Assembly: GCA_965657085.1 (NCBI GenBank)
Contig: CBFHND010000022.1
Span: 1-61,347, forward strand
Source: CBFHND01 sp965657085
Lineage (GTDB): Bacteria > Pseudomonadota > Alphaproteobacteria > Rhodobacterales > Rhodobacteraceae
DNA: 61,347 bases
Direction: 5' to 3'
Shown: positions 1 through 8,951 of the stretch, one piece after another
Numbering within the stretch: the stretch's first letter is position 1
Layout of the letters: every line of letters starts with the position of its first letter
Position numbers and translations under genes: made by a program
The notes under the pieces: generated by a model
Databases searched by the model: none
What the model was told of the DNA's origin: nothing
What the model saw: the letters and a program-made list of their open reading frames with translations, nothing else

Positions 1-593
1 CGCGGCTGACCGGCCTGATGGGCGCGATGAGCGAGGGCGATGCGCGCGCCGAAGACACGTTGCGCGCGCTGCTCAGCACGTCGGCAGAGCTGGAAACCCT
101 GTCTGCGCGATCCTCGTTCCGCTTTGGGGCCACGGGCGCCTACGAGGCTATCGTGAACCAGCGCATCGAGGCCCTGCGCGAGGTGCGCTTTCAGGGGCGG
201 CAAAGCTTTGGTGAGTTCATGATGCGCCGGTACGAGCCGGCCATGCGCACCGTCAAAAGCGCCGAGGCGCGGTTGGAAGCGATGAGCAACCGGTCGGTCC
301 GGGCCTCTAACCTGTTGCGCACACGGGTGGATGTTGAACGCAGCGCGCAGAACCAGAAGCTGCTGGAAAGCATGGACAGACGTTCGGATTTGCAACTGCG
401 CCTGCAGCGCACGGTCGAAGGGTTGTCGGTTGTGGCGATCAGCTACTATGCCGTGTCGCTGGCGGCTTACGTGCTCTACCCACTGACCGAGGCCACCGGG
501 CTGAGCAAAGGCATGTTGACCGCGCTGGTCACTCTGCCGGTTGTAGGCCTTGTGTGGTGGATGATCCGTCGCTTGCGGCGGGGGATCGAATAA
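1..593 (+). CDS. DUF3422 family membrane-anchored protein (C-terminal part)
   Basis: The frame is open from the window edge, so the N-terminal half lies upstream; about 196 residues are visible before the TAA stop. The visible part is a long charged, helical, probably coiled-coil stretch, then two hydrophobic segments (VVAISYYAVSLAAYVLY and LTALVTLPVVGLVWW) and a basic tail RRLRRG. The junction RTVEGLSVVAISYY is what I know from DUF3422 proteins, which run to about 420-440 residues and are predicted to be held in the inner membrane by a C-terminal hairpin. No biochemical role is established. The last 65 bases are also read on the other strand as the end of the YeeE-type gene. Confident in the family, not in any function. 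Confidence 0.8.
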   Translation, partial: RLTGLMGAMSEGDARAEDTLRALLSTSAELETLSARSSFRFGATGAYEAIVNQRIEALREVRFQGRQSFGEFMMRRYEPAMRTVKSAEARLEAMSNRSVRASNLLRTRVDVERSAQNQKLLESMDRRSDLQLRLQRTVEGLSVVAISYYAVSLAAYVLYPLTEATGLSKGMLTALVTLPVVGLVWWMIRRLRRGIE

Positions 594-1602
594 GCGCGGC
601 ATTCGTTGCCAATGCGCCAACAGCCATCGCCGCCAGTGCCAGCAGGGCCGCCACGCTCAGTGTGGGAACGCCCGACAGGCCCGCGCCCACGGTGCAGCCT
701 CCCGCCAACACCCCGCCCACGCCCATCAGAGCAGCACCCGCCACATAGCGGCCGGTCTGGCGCGGTGCCTCGAAGCTTTGCCATTGGAACGTGCGGAACA
801 CCACGCTTGATACCAAAGCCCCAGCCAGCACACCGCCAAAGAGCCCGGTGCCGAACCCTGCGGGGATCGACGTGCCTGCGATTGTCCAGAACAATGCCTC
901 GGTCGCAGGGGCTGTGAAAGACAGGCTTTCCATGGTGATCGGGTCGAATTCGTCCAGTAGGACATAGCCTGTGCCGACCCAGCCCAGCGGCACCAGCAGA
1001 CCGATCAGCGCGGCCATCGCAATCGTGCCGAAGCGGTTGCCTGAACGCACGGCGAAACTGGCCGCGACCAAGGCCAGAACCCCGGCCACGACCCACGCAC
1101 CGCCGGGCAGGGCGGCAAGGGTCGGCGTGGCATCCAACGACAACGTCACAGATCCCAAAGCGGTGCGCAGCGGGGCCAGAACACCCTTGAGCGTTGCATG
1201 GGCCACAATGGCAAAGACCACCAGAACCAGCGCGGCGCGCAGGTTGCCGCTGCCGGTCAACACGGTCAGCCGTGAAACACAGCCGCGCGTCAGCACCATG
1301 CCCGCGCCGAACATCAACCCGCCCAGCACGATGGCCAGCACCGGCATGTCGGCGGACATGAAACGATGATCGTCGAACGAGATGAGACCCGCAGAGACAC
1401 TCGCCTGCGTGCCAATGATTGCAACGGCCAGAGCGGTGAGCCAAACGCCAGCGGCGGCCTGACGGTCTTCACCCACCAGCGCGCGACGGAAACAGAATTT
1501 CGTGCGCTCGGCCAGAAGGCCGAAAACGGCCCCGAGGATCAGGGCAAACAGAACGCTGACTTGCCTTGCTGTGGTGTTTTCGAAACCAAATGTCTCAAAC
1601 AT
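529..1602 (-). CDS. YeeE/YedE family sulfur-compound transporter
   Basis: A 357-residue polytopic membrane protein with about nine or ten hydrophobic segments. Family hallmarks are the conserved cysteine motifs KFCFRRAL near the N-terminus, LTRGCVSRL near residue 100 and LAGGCTVGAGLSG near residue 315. These match YeeE/YedE (DUF395) proteins, which move thiosulfate or related sulfur species across the inner membrane through a cysteine relay. Both halves sit in one chain, so no separate YedE partner gene is needed. I chose the ATG at 1600-1602 because GAAGG lies about 10 bases upstream; an in-frame start 27 bases further out has no clear ribosome-binding site. The final residues overlap the DUF3422 gene convergently. 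The exact substrate cannot be read from sequence. Confidence 0.82.
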   Translation of the reverse strand: MFETFGFENTTARQVSVLFALILGAVFGLLAERTKFCFRRALVGEDRQAAAGVWLTALAVAIIGTQASVSAGLISFDDHRFMSADMPVLAIVLGGLMFGAGMVLTRGCVSRLTVLTGSGNLRAALVLVVFAIVAHATLKGVLAPLRTALGSVTLSLDATPTLAALPGGAWVVAGVLALVAASFAVRSGNRFGTIAMAALIGLLVPLGWVGTGYVLLDEFDPITMESLSFTAPATEALFWTIAGTSIPAGFGTGLFGGVLAGALVSSVVFRTFQWQSFEAPRQTGRYVAGAALMGVGGVLAGGCTVGAGLSGVPTLSVAALLALAAMAVGALATNAALIRSPAASDGSSTTQGLQPAE

Positions 1603-1748
1603 GGGGTTTGCCTTCGCACTTCGGAACAACGTCCCAAATGACGCGGAAACGAGCCGTTATCAACAGTGCGATCGATGCCCATACGCGCTCAGAAAAGAAC
1701 GTATGTTCCGCTTTGGCGCGCAGCCGCGAACAGGGGCGCCAATATCAA

Positions 1749-1783
1749 AGGCCGCGCAAAACGTAGGTACGTTTGCGCGGCCT
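1749..1783 (-). terminator. Rho-independent-like terminator after the peptide ABC permease operon
   Basis: A near-perfect inverted repeat: AGGCCGCGCAAA with CGTA on the left, TACGTTTGCGCGGCCT on the right, and a very short loop. On the minus strand it lies about 30 bases after the stop of the DppC-type permease gene and is followed by TTTGATATT, a weak T-rich run. Its position fits the end of the permease transcript. The rest of the 1603-1812 interval should hold the promoter of the YeeE-type gene, but I see no convincing box. Confidence 0.65.
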
Positions 1784-1812
1784 CAAAGCTCTCGTTTCAT
1801 CCTTATTTGAAC

Positions 1813-2814
1813 TTAGCGGCCGCGAATGCGTGGATCCAATGCATCGCGCAGGCCGTCGCCCAGATAGTTCACCGACAGCACCGTCAGCGAAATTGCGATT
1901 CCCGGCAGCATCACGCGTTCGGGAAACTGTTCCATCCGCTGCACGGCATCGGCCAAAAGCTTGCCCCAAGTGGGGAAGTCCGACGGAAAGCCAACGCCCA
2001 GAAAGCTGAGCGCGCTTTCGGTGATGATCGCCGTGGCAAGGCCCAGCGTGGCCGACACGGTGATCGGTGAGATCACGTTGGGCAAGAGGTGGCGGCGGAT
2101 GATCTTGGCATTCGAGGTGCCGATGGAGCGGGCGGCGAGGATGAATTCGCGTTCTTTCAGCGCCAGAATATCGCCGCGCACGATCCGCGCGGTCTGCATC
2201 CACGAGGTGATGCCGACCACCCCCACGATCAGGATGAACATGCCCGTTTCCGGCCCGAAGTTGGCGCGCAGGGGCTGGCGGAACAGTGTCACCGCCACCA
2301 GCAGCAGGGGCAGGATGGGCAACGACAGCACCAGATCTGTAAAGCGCATCAACCAGAAGTCGGCGCGGCGGAAGTACCCGGCGGTGACCCCGACCAGCGT
2401 ACCGATGCTGAGCGCAAGGACCATCGCGGCCCAACCCACGGCCATCGACGCGCGCCCGCCCTCGATCATCTGGGCCAGCAGGTCACGTCCCAACTGGTCG
2501 GTGCCAAAGGGGTGGGCCCAGCCTGTCTTGGCCGAGCCGTCCCAGATCGCGGTCCAGATCGGGCGCATATCCTTGGCGCGAATATCGAGCTTTTGCGCAT
2601 CGACTTGCCAGATGAACGGTCCGATCAACACGAAGAGCGTGATGAACACAAGAAACCCGCCGCCGAACATCGCGCCTTTGTGGCGCTTGAACTGGTCCCA
2701 GACATCGACCCACTGGCTGCGCGGTGGCGCGATGGGGCCTTTGTCCTGCAAGGCAGAGATTGCGGCGGCTTCGGCCTCTGTGTCGGGGCCTGATGCGAGG
2801 GGCTTGTCAGTCAT
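1813..2814 (-). CDS. Peptide ABC transporter permease, DppC/OppC type
   Basis: A 333-residue inner-membrane permease of the peptide/nickel (PepT) class. It has a roughly 45-residue cytoplasmic N-terminus rich in Ala, Glu and Pro, a first membrane segment (GGGFLVFITLFVLIGPFIW), a periplasmic loop, then five further segments. The EAA-type coupling loop that docks on the ATPase is visible as EFILAARSIGTSNAKIIRR followed by HLLPN. The C-terminus GDGLRDALDPRIRGR is characteristic of DppC/OppC. The start codon overlaps the end of the upstream permease gene by 8 bases, so the two are translationally coupled and should form a heterodimer. Substrate is unknown; peptides or acylated amino acids are likely from the neighbours. 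Confidence 0.92.
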   Translation of the reverse strand: MTDKPLASGPDTEAEAAAISALQDKGPIAPPRSQWVDVWDQFKRHKGAMFGGGFLVFITLFVLIGPFIWQVDAQKLDIRAKDMRPIWTAIWDGSAKTGWAHPFGTDQLGRDLLAQMIEGGRASMAVGWAAMVLALSIGTLVGVTAGYFRRADFWLMRFTDLVLSLPILPLLLVAVTLFRQPLRANFGPETGMFILIVGVVGITSWMQTARIVRGDILALKEREFILAARSIGTSNAKIIRRHLLPNVISPITVSATLGLATAIITESALSFLGVGFPSDFPTWGKLLADAVQRMEQFPERVMLPGIAISLTVLSVNYLGDGLRDALDPRIRGR

Positions 2815-3844
2815 AGCGGATCCTCGGGTCGAGCACGCCGTAAAGCACGTCGGCGATCAGGTTGAACAGAACGATCAGGATGGCGAAGATGAAGGTCAGG
2901 GTCATCACGGTTGGAATGTCATTGGCGAAAAGCGCGATCAGAAGCTGGTAGCCGATGCCGTTCACGCCAAAGATGTTCTCGGTGATGATCGCACCGCCAA
3001 AGATCGACGGGATGCCAAGGGCGATCACGGTGATCACGGGGATCATCGAATTGCGCAGCACGTGCACCATGACGACCACACCTTCCCTGAGGCCCTTCGC
3101 GCGTGCGGTGCGCACATAATCCTGACCAAGGTTGTCGAGCATCGCGGAGCGCATGTAGCGGCTGATCTGTGCGGTGGTTTGCAGGGCCAGCACCATCACC
3201 GGCAGGATCATCTGTTTGAGCTGGTAGACGAAGGTGTCCCAATTCACCACCTCGTGCACGGTGTTGTAGTTCGACGGCAGCCACCCCAGTTGCACCGCGA
3301 AGATCACGATCAGAAGGGGGCCGGTGAAGAACGGCGGGATCGAAAAGCCGATCATGGTGATGAACGTGCCGGTCTGGTCAAAGACCGAATAGTGGCGGTA
3401 GGCCGAATAGATGCCGATGGGCAGTGCGATCAGCACCCCCACCAGATAGGCCATGCCGACAACCCAGATCGTCTGGGGCATGGACTGCACGACCAGATCC
3501 ATCACCGGACCACGGGTCTGCCAGGAGATCATGCGCAGGCGGCCATCATAAAGCGATGTGTCGGGCAGCCAGCCGAAAAGGGTGCTGTCACGGGTCAGCC
3601 AGTCGATAAACACCTGCGGTTCGATCCAGAAGAACTGCACCATCCACTTCCAGTATTGGACGTGCAGGGGTTCTCCGAGGCCAAGGGCCTGCCGCATCTT
3701 TTCCTTGACGTCCGGCGGCACGGTCAGGGGGACCTGAGCCATGGGATCGCCCGGTGCCAGTTGCAGCAGCATGAAAATGACGAGGCTGATAAACAAAAGC
3801 GTCGGGATCGACAGGATCAACCGGCGGATTGTGAAGGTGAGCAT
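2807..3844 (-). CDS. Peptide ABC transporter permease, DppB/OppB type
   Basis: A 345-residue permease with the usual DppB layout: N-terminal membrane segment (RLILSIPTLLFISLVIFML) running into LAPGDP, a long periplasmic loop, then five segments. The coupling loop is DYVRTARAKGLREG and the C-terminus reads LYGVLDPRIRYD. It pairs with the DppC-type product encoded directly downstream (8-base overlap). It is separated from the substrate-binding gene by 95 bases that contain a strong stem-loop, so expression below that of the binding protein is expected. The periplasmic loop between the first two segments (about residues 35-100) is long and rich in aromatic residues, as is common in this family. 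Confidence 0.92.
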   Translation of the reverse strand: MLTFTIRRLILSIPTLLFISLVIFMLLQLAPGDPMAQVPLTVPPDVKEKMRQALGLGEPLHVQYWKWMVQFFWIEPQVFIDWLTRDSTLFGWLPDTSLYDGRLRMISWQTRGPVMDLVVQSMPQTIWVVGMAYLVGVLIALPIGIYSAYRHYSVFDQTGTFITMIGFSIPPFFTGPLLIVIFAVQLGWLPSNYNTVHEVVNWDTFVYQLKQMILPVMVLALQTTAQISRYMRSAMLDNLGQDYVRTARAKGLREGVVVMVHVLRNSMIPVITVIALGIPSIFGGAIITENIFGVNGIGYQLLIALFANDIPTVMTLTFIFAILIVLFNLIADVLYGVLDPRIRYD

Positions 3845-3899
3845 AAGCGGCGCCTTTGTGCGTCAGTCTTGATTATTGCGACCCAAGGCCGGGCCGAAG

Positions 3900-3928
3900 C
3901 CTGCGCCCCTCGCATTGAGGGGCGCAGG
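3900..3928 (-). promoter_or_regulatory. Intercistronic stem-loop between binding-protein and permease genes
   Basis: A perfect 11-base-pair stem: CCTGCGCCCCT at 3900-3910, loop of 7, AGGGGCGCAGG at 3918-3928. It starts 11 bases after the stop codon of the substrate-binding protein gene and ends about 55 bases before the permease start on the minus strand. There is no T-run, so it is more likely an mRNA-stabilising or partial-termination element. Such hairpins commonly keep the binding-protein message more abundant than the permease message in ABC operons. Confidence 0.7.
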
Positions 3929-3939
3929 AAGATCATGGC

Positions 3940-5661
3940 TTAGTCGCCGATGCGGTACCAGTCGGCGATGTTCCACAGTTCGGAGTCCCAAACATTCAGA
4001 ACCACGCCGCCCAGCGAGTTTGCATGGGCCGAGACGCGCGCACGGTTGACCAGCGGCACGATGGTCATCGTGTCCTTGGTCAGCATGTCGTTCATCTTGC
4101 GTGCGATCTCGCCGCGCTTGTCGATGTCGCCGGTGCGTGCCAGCTCGTCGATCATCGCGTCATATGCAGGATCACAGAAGCGGTTGATGTTTTCACCCTG
4201 CCACTGGCTCGAAGGCTTGGGCTCGGCACCACAACGGTAGGCCGCCAGATACTGCTGGGGGTCTGTGCCGTTGAAGGTGTTGGCGTACATTTCCACGTCC
4301 GCATAGAACTTCTGGAAGGTATCGGGCGAACCGGGATCCCCACCAAAGAACACGGATGCGTCGAGGTTACGCAGTTCGGTTTCGACACCGATCTCGCTCC
4401 ACCACTGCTTGATCAGGGCCTGGAAGTCCTGACGCACGGCGTTGGTCGATGTTTGGTACAGGATGGAGATTTTCACGCCGTCCTTGTCGCGCACACCGTC
4501 ACCATCGCTGTCGACCCAACCGGCTTCGTCCAGCAGGGCGTTCGCACCGGCGATGTCCTGTGTCAGACAGTCGGTGTTGTCCGATGCATAGATTGCAGGC
4601 GCAGGCACCAGGTTGCAGGTCGGTGTACCGGCCTGGCCATAGCCCACTTCGGTCAGAAGCGCGCGGTCGATGGCCATCGACAGGGCGCGGCGCACTTTTT
4701 CGTCCGACAGGAACGGGTGCGGTTCGGCCACGGTCGAGCGGGTCTCTGCGGACAGATCAGGCGATGGGTTGGTCAGGTTCATTTCCAGACGCTCGACCAG
4801 CGGGCCGAAGCCTGCGATCGCATCACCCTTACCGGCTTCTTCCATCTTGGCGATGACATCGGGTGCCAGCTGCAGGTTCCAGGCGTAGTCAAACTCGCCT
4901 GTTTCCAGAACCGAACGGCCCGCCGCCGTGGCGTCGCCGCCACCTTTGAACGTCACCTTGGCAAAGGCAGGCTTGCCTGGGTCACGGTAGTTGGGGTTGG
5001 CCGAATACTGGATCACGTCATTGGGGCGGAAATCGTCCACAACGAAGGGGCCTGTGCCAATGGGGTTGAAGTTCGCTTCGGTGCACTCGGGCGCCTTGGC
5101 CCCAAGGCAATCGGCAAACTGGGCCGCCTGAATGATCGGCGACTGACCACCCACGAAGGGGCCATAGGGGTTGGGCTTGGGTTGATCGAAGGTCACTTTG
5201 ACCGTCAGATCGTCCAGCGCCTCGACGTTTTCAACGCCGTCAAAGAATGCCGCCTGCGCACAGCCACCTTCGGGATGCATGCAGTAATCGGCTGTGAATT
5301 TCACGTCGGCCGAGGTCACGGGCGATCCATCGGACCACATCATGCCTTCGGCGATTTTCCAGGTGATCGAAGTCAGGTCCTCGGACACGCCGCCATTGGC
5401 CACGGTCGGGATTTCGGCCGCAAGGAAGGGCACCATTTCACCGGTTTCATTGTAGCGGGCCAGCGGTTCGAGCACGAGTGAGGCCGATTCCACGTCTTTG
5501 GTACCGCCCGACAGGAACGGATTCAGGATGGAAGGCGCTTGCCAATAGATGATCTTCACTTCGCCGTCGCGGCCGCGTTCGCCGGAATGGCCCTCGGCAT
5601 ATGCCAAAGGCGCAAAGGCTACGCTGGCTGCCGCGCCAAGCAATAGGGTCTTGAGTTTCAT
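3940..5661 (-). CDS. Periplasmic peptide-binding protein of the ABC transporter (SBP family 5)
   Basis: A 573-residue extracytoplasmic solute-binding protein. It starts with a clean Sec signal peptide (MKLKTLLLGAAASVAFAPLAYA, written here in two parts: MKLKTLLLGAAASV then AFAPLAYA) with likely cleavage before EGH. The body has family-5 features: IIYWQAPSILNPFLS near the N-terminus, a domain assembled around LVLEPLARYNETGEMVPFLA, and KVRRALSMAIDRALL in the middle. The start is set by AAGGAG at 7 bases from the ATG; the frame stays open further upstream without a ribosome-binding site. It delivers peptides or similar ligands to the two permeases encoded downstream. It diverges from the ATPase gene across a 276-base regulatory interval. 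Confidence 0.92.
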   Translation of the reverse strand: MKLKTLLLGAAASVAFAPLAYAEGHSGERGRDGEVKIIYWQAPSILNPFLSGGTKDVESASLVLEPLARYNETGEMVPFLAAEIPTVANGGVSEDLTSITWKIAEGMMWSDGSPVTSADVKFTADYCMHPEGGCAQAAFFDGVENVEALDDLTVKVTFDQPKPNPYGPFVGGQSPIIQAAQFADCLGAKAPECTEANFNPIGTGPFVVDDFRPNDVIQYSANPNYRDPGKPAFAKVTFKGGGDATAAGRSVLETGEFDYAWNLQLAPDVIAKMEEAGKGDAIAGFGPLVERLEMNLTNPSPDLSAETRSTVAEPHPFLSDEKVRRALSMAIDRALLTEVGYGQAGTPTCNLVPAPAIYASDNTDCLTQDIAGANALLDEAGWVDSDGDGVRDKDGVKISILYQTSTNAVRQDFQALIKQWWSEIGVETELRNLDASVFFGGDPGSPDTFQKFYADVEMYANTFNGTDPQQYLAAYRCGAEPKPSSQWQGENINRFCDPAYDAMIDELARTGDIDKRGEIARKMNDMLTKDTMTIVPLVNRARVSAHANSLGGVVLNVWDSELWNIADWYRIGD

Positions 5662-5881
5662 GTCACACTCCTTGTTGGACACTTCATTCGTGTCTTTGGC
5701 GCCAGCCCACCGGGTCAGCGCATGGTCTCGTCCAGTTTCCGTGAAAGAGTTCCGCAGCGTAACCATACGATTATGCGCGATTTTCCATCCAAGTCCCCAG
5801 ACGACTGCACGTATCGAAACAGACTTTCGTGAAATTGCAAGCCTTGTCATCGGTCAGCGCAGGACAAACCTGCGGATACGT

Positions 5882-5911
5882 TTGACAGTGCCTGAACAAT
5901 GCCCTTACCGT
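5882..5911 (+). promoter_or_regulatory. Putative sigma70-like promoter for the ATPase/amidohydrolase gene set
   Basis: TTGACA at 5882-5887, spacer 18, TACCGT at 5906-5911: a perfect -35 and a weak -10, in the divergent interval between the binding-protein gene and the double ATPase gene. Transcription would begin near 5918, which favours the ATG at 5938 over the one at 5899. This is a by-eye match only. Confidence 0.4.
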
Positions 5912-5937
5912 TCAAGCCGAACCAACCGGGGGTATTC

Positions 5938-7770
5938 ATGCTGGACACCGAGGCCCAAGGGCCAATCGCCGACATTCGCGGCCTTCAGGTCGAATTTCAG
6001 ACCAAGGACGGCCCGGTTCTGGGGGTCGAGGATGTATCGTTTTCGATCAACGCCGGAGAAACCGTCTGCGTGGTCGGAGAATCAGGGTCCGGCAAATCCG
6101 TCAGTTCGCTGTCCTTGATGCGGCTGGTCGAATTCGGCGGCGGGCGCATTGCCTGCGGTCAGCTGATCTTTGATCGCAAGGATGCCGACGATGTCGATCT
6201 GGCCAATTCCAATCAGGTTTTGATGCGCACCATCCGCGGCAACGAGATCGGGATGATCTTTCAGGAGCCCATGACCGCGCTGAACCCGGTGTTCACCGTG
6301 GGGCGGCAACTGACCGAAGGGTTGCGCCTTCACAAGAAGATGTCGCGCAGCGCCGCCGAGGCCCGGGCGCTGGAACTGTTGCGCCAGGTGCGCATCCCCG
6401 AACCTGAGCGACGGCTGAAACAGTATCCGCACGAACTTTCCGGAGGTATGCGCCAGCGCGTTGTGATCGCCATGGCGCTGGCCTGCGAGCCGCGCCTGCT
6501 GATCGCAGATGAACCAACCACCGCGCTGGACGTGACCATTCAGGCGGAAATCCTGGCACTTATGGACCGTCTGAAACGTGAAACCGGCACGGCGGTGATG
6601 TTCATCACCCACGACATGGCCGTGGTTGCGCAGATGGCTGACCGCGTGGTCGTGATGTTCCGGGGCAACAAGGTCGAAGAAGGCCCTGTCGAAGAGATTT
6701 TCGAGAACCCGCAGCACCCCTATACCAAGGCGCTGCTGGCCGCGGTGCCCAAGCTGGGCGAGATGCGCGGCAAAGCCTACCCCGAACCCATGAAGCTGAT
6801 GGGGCGCGATCAAGGCGAGATCAAACCCATCGCAGGCAGCGAAGAGGTGCTGCTGGAAGTCGAACACCTGACCACGCGTTTTGCGGTCAAGGGCGGGCTG
6901 TTGCGCCGCACCATCGCCAATGTGCACGCGGTCGAGGACGTGTCCTTCAAGATCAACAAGGGCCAGACCCTCAGCCTCGTGGGCGAAAGCGGCTGTGGCA
7001 AATCCACTGCCGGACGGTCGATCCTGCGTCTGGTGGAGCCGCTGGAAGGGCATATCCGGTTGGGCGGCAAGGACATCGTGGCGCTGAACCAACGCGATCT
7101 GCGCGAGGCGCGACGTGACATGCAGATGATCTTTCAGGATCCCTTTGCCTCGCTCAATCCGCAGATGCAACTGGCCGATCAGGTGGCCGAGCCAATGCAC
7201 AACTACGGCATGTTCAAAGGCGACGAGGGCACCAAGCGCATCGAGATGCTGTTTGACCGGGTGGAATTGCCGCGCAGCTTCATGCGCCGCTATCCGCATG
7301 AATTGTCGGGCGGCCAGCGCCAGCGTGTGGCCATTGCCCGCGCCTTGGCTTTGAACCCCAAGCTGATCATCGCGGACGAGGCGGTGTCGGCGCTCGATGT
7401 GTCGGTGCAGGCGCAGGTGCTGAACCTGATGATGGAACTGCAGCAGGAAATGGACCTGTCTTTCCTTTTCATCAGCCACGACATGGCCGTGGTCGAACGC
7501 GTCAGCCACCATGTGGGCGTGATGTACCTGGGCCGTATCGTCGAAATGGGCCCGCGCGCCCGCGTGTTCGAGAACCCGCAGCACCCCTATACCCAGGCAT
7601 TGATGAAGGCCGTGCCCATCGCGGACCCCCGCCAGCGCAAGGCGGAAAAAGACCTCAACTTCAAACCGATCCCGTCGCCGATCCATCCGGTGGGCTATGA
7701 ACCGGAACCTTCGCAATACAACGAGGTCGAGCCGGGTCATTTCGTCCTGACCACCGACAGCGGATATTAG
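5938..7770 (+). CDS. Fused double ATP-binding subunit of the peptide ABC transporter (DppD-DppF/GsiA type)
   Basis: A 610-residue cytoplasmic ATPase with two complete ABC domains in one chain. Domain 1 has Walker A GESGSGKS (about 47-54), signature LSGGMRQR and Walker B LLIADEPTTALD. Domain 2 has Walker A GESGCGKST, signature LSGGQRQR and Walker B LIIADEAVSALD. Each ends with the oligopeptide-transporter C-terminal zone (ENPQHPYTKALL and ENPQHPYTQALM), the same repeated phrase confirming an internal DppD-DppF fusion. I prefer the ATG at 5938, preceded by GGGGG; an in-frame ATG at 5899 has no ribosome-binding site and would lie upstream of the likely transcription start. It should energise the divergently encoded permeases. 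The downstream hydrolase genes lie in the same direction with almost no gap. Confidence 0.95.
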   Translation: MLDTEAQGPIADIRGLQVEFQTKDGPVLGVEDVSFSINAGETVCVVGESGSGKSVSSLSLMRLVEFGGGRIACGQLIFDRKDADDVDLANSNQVLMRTIRGNEIGMIFQEPMTALNPVFTVGRQLTEGLRLHKKMSRSAAEARALELLRQVRIPEPERRLKQYPHELSGGMRQRVVIAMALACEPRLLIADEPTTALDVTIQAEILALMDRLKRETGTAVMFITHDMAVVAQMADRVVVMFRGNKVEEGPVEEIFENPQHPYTKALLAAVPKLGEMRGKAYPEPMKLMGRDQGEIKPIAGSEEVLLEVEHLTTRFAVKGGLLRRTIANVHAVEDVSFKINKGQTLSLVGESGCGKSTAGRSILRLVEPLEGHIRLGGKDIVALNQRDLREARRDMQMIFQDPFASLNPQMQLADQVAEPMHNYGMFKGDEGTKRIEMLFDRVELPRSFMRRYPHELSGGQRQRVAIARALALNPKLIIADEAVSALDVSVQAQVLNLMMELQQEMDLSFLFISHDMAVVERVSHHVGVMYLGRIVEMGPRARVFENPQHPYTQALMKAVPIADPRQRKAEKDLNFKPIPSPIHPVGYEPEPSQYNEVEPGHFVLTTDSGY

Positions 7771-7771
7771 G

Positions 7772-8935
7772 ATGGCCGACCGCCTCAGCCCGCTGGAGTT
7801 GATGACCAAGCTTATCAGCTTTCCAACCGTGAGCCGGGAGACCAACCTGCCGCTCATCGATTGGGTCGAAGGGTATCTCGACAGCCACGGCATCGCGTCT
7901 CACCGCTGGCCGGACCCCGATCAGCCACACAAGGCTGCGCTTTTTGCCCATGTCGGGCCAATGGTTGAAGGGGCCGTCGTGCTGTCGGGGCACACCGATG
8001 TGGTGCCCGTGGACGGACAACCATGGGACAGTGATCCCTTTGTGGTCACCGAACGCGATGGCAAATATTTCGGGCGCGGCACCTGTGACATGAAAGGCTT
8101 TGACGCGCTGGCGCTCTGGGCGCTGGTCGAGGCGCATCACCGCGGTGTGTCGCGGCCCTTGCAATTGGCCTTCAGCTTTGACGAGGAAATCGGCTGCACC
8201 GGTGCGCCGCCGATGATCGAGGCGATGCAGCCTGTACTGCCCAAGGGTGCTGCCGTGATCGTGGGCGAGCCCTCGATGATGCAGGCGGTCACGGGCCACA
8301 AGGGCGGGCAGGGATTCGACACCCACGTGATCGGTTTCGAGGTGCATTCGTCGATTCTGCACACCGGGGTCAGCGCGATCCTCGAAGGGGCCAAGATCAT
8401 TGATTTCGCCAACCAGCAGAATGCGATCGCCTTTGCCTCGGAACCCACCGCACTGGGGGCAATGTTCGATCCGCCCTTCACCACATGGCACGTGGGGCAG
8501 GTGTCAGGTGGCACAGCGCACAACATCACCGCCAAGGATTGCCATTTCTCCATGGATTTTCGTGCTGTGCCGGGTGATGACACGCGCGCTTTGAAACAGG
8601 CCTACCTTGACCATGTGGCACAGATCGAGGCCGGGATGCAGGCCGTGCACCCCGAGGCACGGGTCGAGGTCAGCACCCGCTTTGACGTGCCCCCGCTGCA
8701 ACCCGAAGACGACGGGGAGGCCGAACGGCTGGTCCGCCAGATCACCGGCGACAACGGGCGGCATGTGGTCAGCTATGGCACCGAGGCGGGGCAGTTTCAG
8801 GCGGCGGGCTATTCGGCTGTCGTTTGCGGGCCGGGCGACATCGCGCAGGCCCATCAGCCCAATGAATTCATCACCAAGGCACAGTTCGAGGCAGGGCATC
8901 AGTTCATGCGCAACCTGCTGGACCGACTGGCGTGA
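7772..8935 (+). CDS. argE: M20 metallopeptidase, acetylornithine deacetylase (ArgE) type
   Basis: A 387-residue zinc hydrolase expected to remove an acyl group from N-acetyl-ornithine or a related N-acyl amino acid. Metal-site motifs are all present: SGHTDVVPVDGQPW (His74, Asp76), GRGTCDMKGFDA (Asp106), DEEIGC with the catalytic Glu pair at 138-139, and the late HQPNEF histidine. The catalytic lid region lies roughly at residues 180-290. It starts one base after the ATPase stop codon, so it is probably translated from the same message. Although it scores by eye as ArgE, its place beside a peptide transporter and two M20D amidohydrolases suggests catabolic deacetylation rather than arginine synthesis. 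Confidence 0.82.
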   Translation: MADRLSPLELMTKLISFPTVSRETNLPLIDWVEGYLDSHGIASHRWPDPDQPHKAALFAHVGPMVEGAVVLSGHTDVVPVDGQPWDSDPFVVTERDGKYFGRGTCDMKGFDALALWALVEAHHRGVSRPLQLAFSFDEEIGCTGAPPMIEAMQPVLPKGAAVIVGEPSMMQAVTGHKGGQGFDTHVIGFEVHSSILHTGVSAILEGAKIIDFANQQNAIAFASEPTALGAMFDPPFTTWHVGQVSGGTAHNITAKDCHFSMDFRAVPGDDTRALKQAYLDHVAQIEAGMQAVHPEARVEVSTRFDVPPLQPEDDGEAERLVRQITGDNGRHVVSYGTEAGQFQAAGYSAVVCGPGDIAQAHQPNEFITKAQFEAGHQFMRNLLDRLA

Positions 8936-8951
8936 CCGGGGGCTCTGACGG

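Noticed and set aside
1961..3943. A 660-codon open frame on the plus strand opposite both permease genes
   Set aside because: Shadow of the permeases; composition rich in His, Asp and Gln, no motifs.
5662..5850. Longer N-terminus for the peptide-binding protein (63 extra residues)
   Set aside because: It would bury the clear signal peptide; the ATG at 5659-5661 has AAGGAG at good spacing.
6082..7893. A 603-codon open frame opposite the double ATPase gene
   Set aside because: Antisense shadow; both ABC domains are fully supported on the plus strand.
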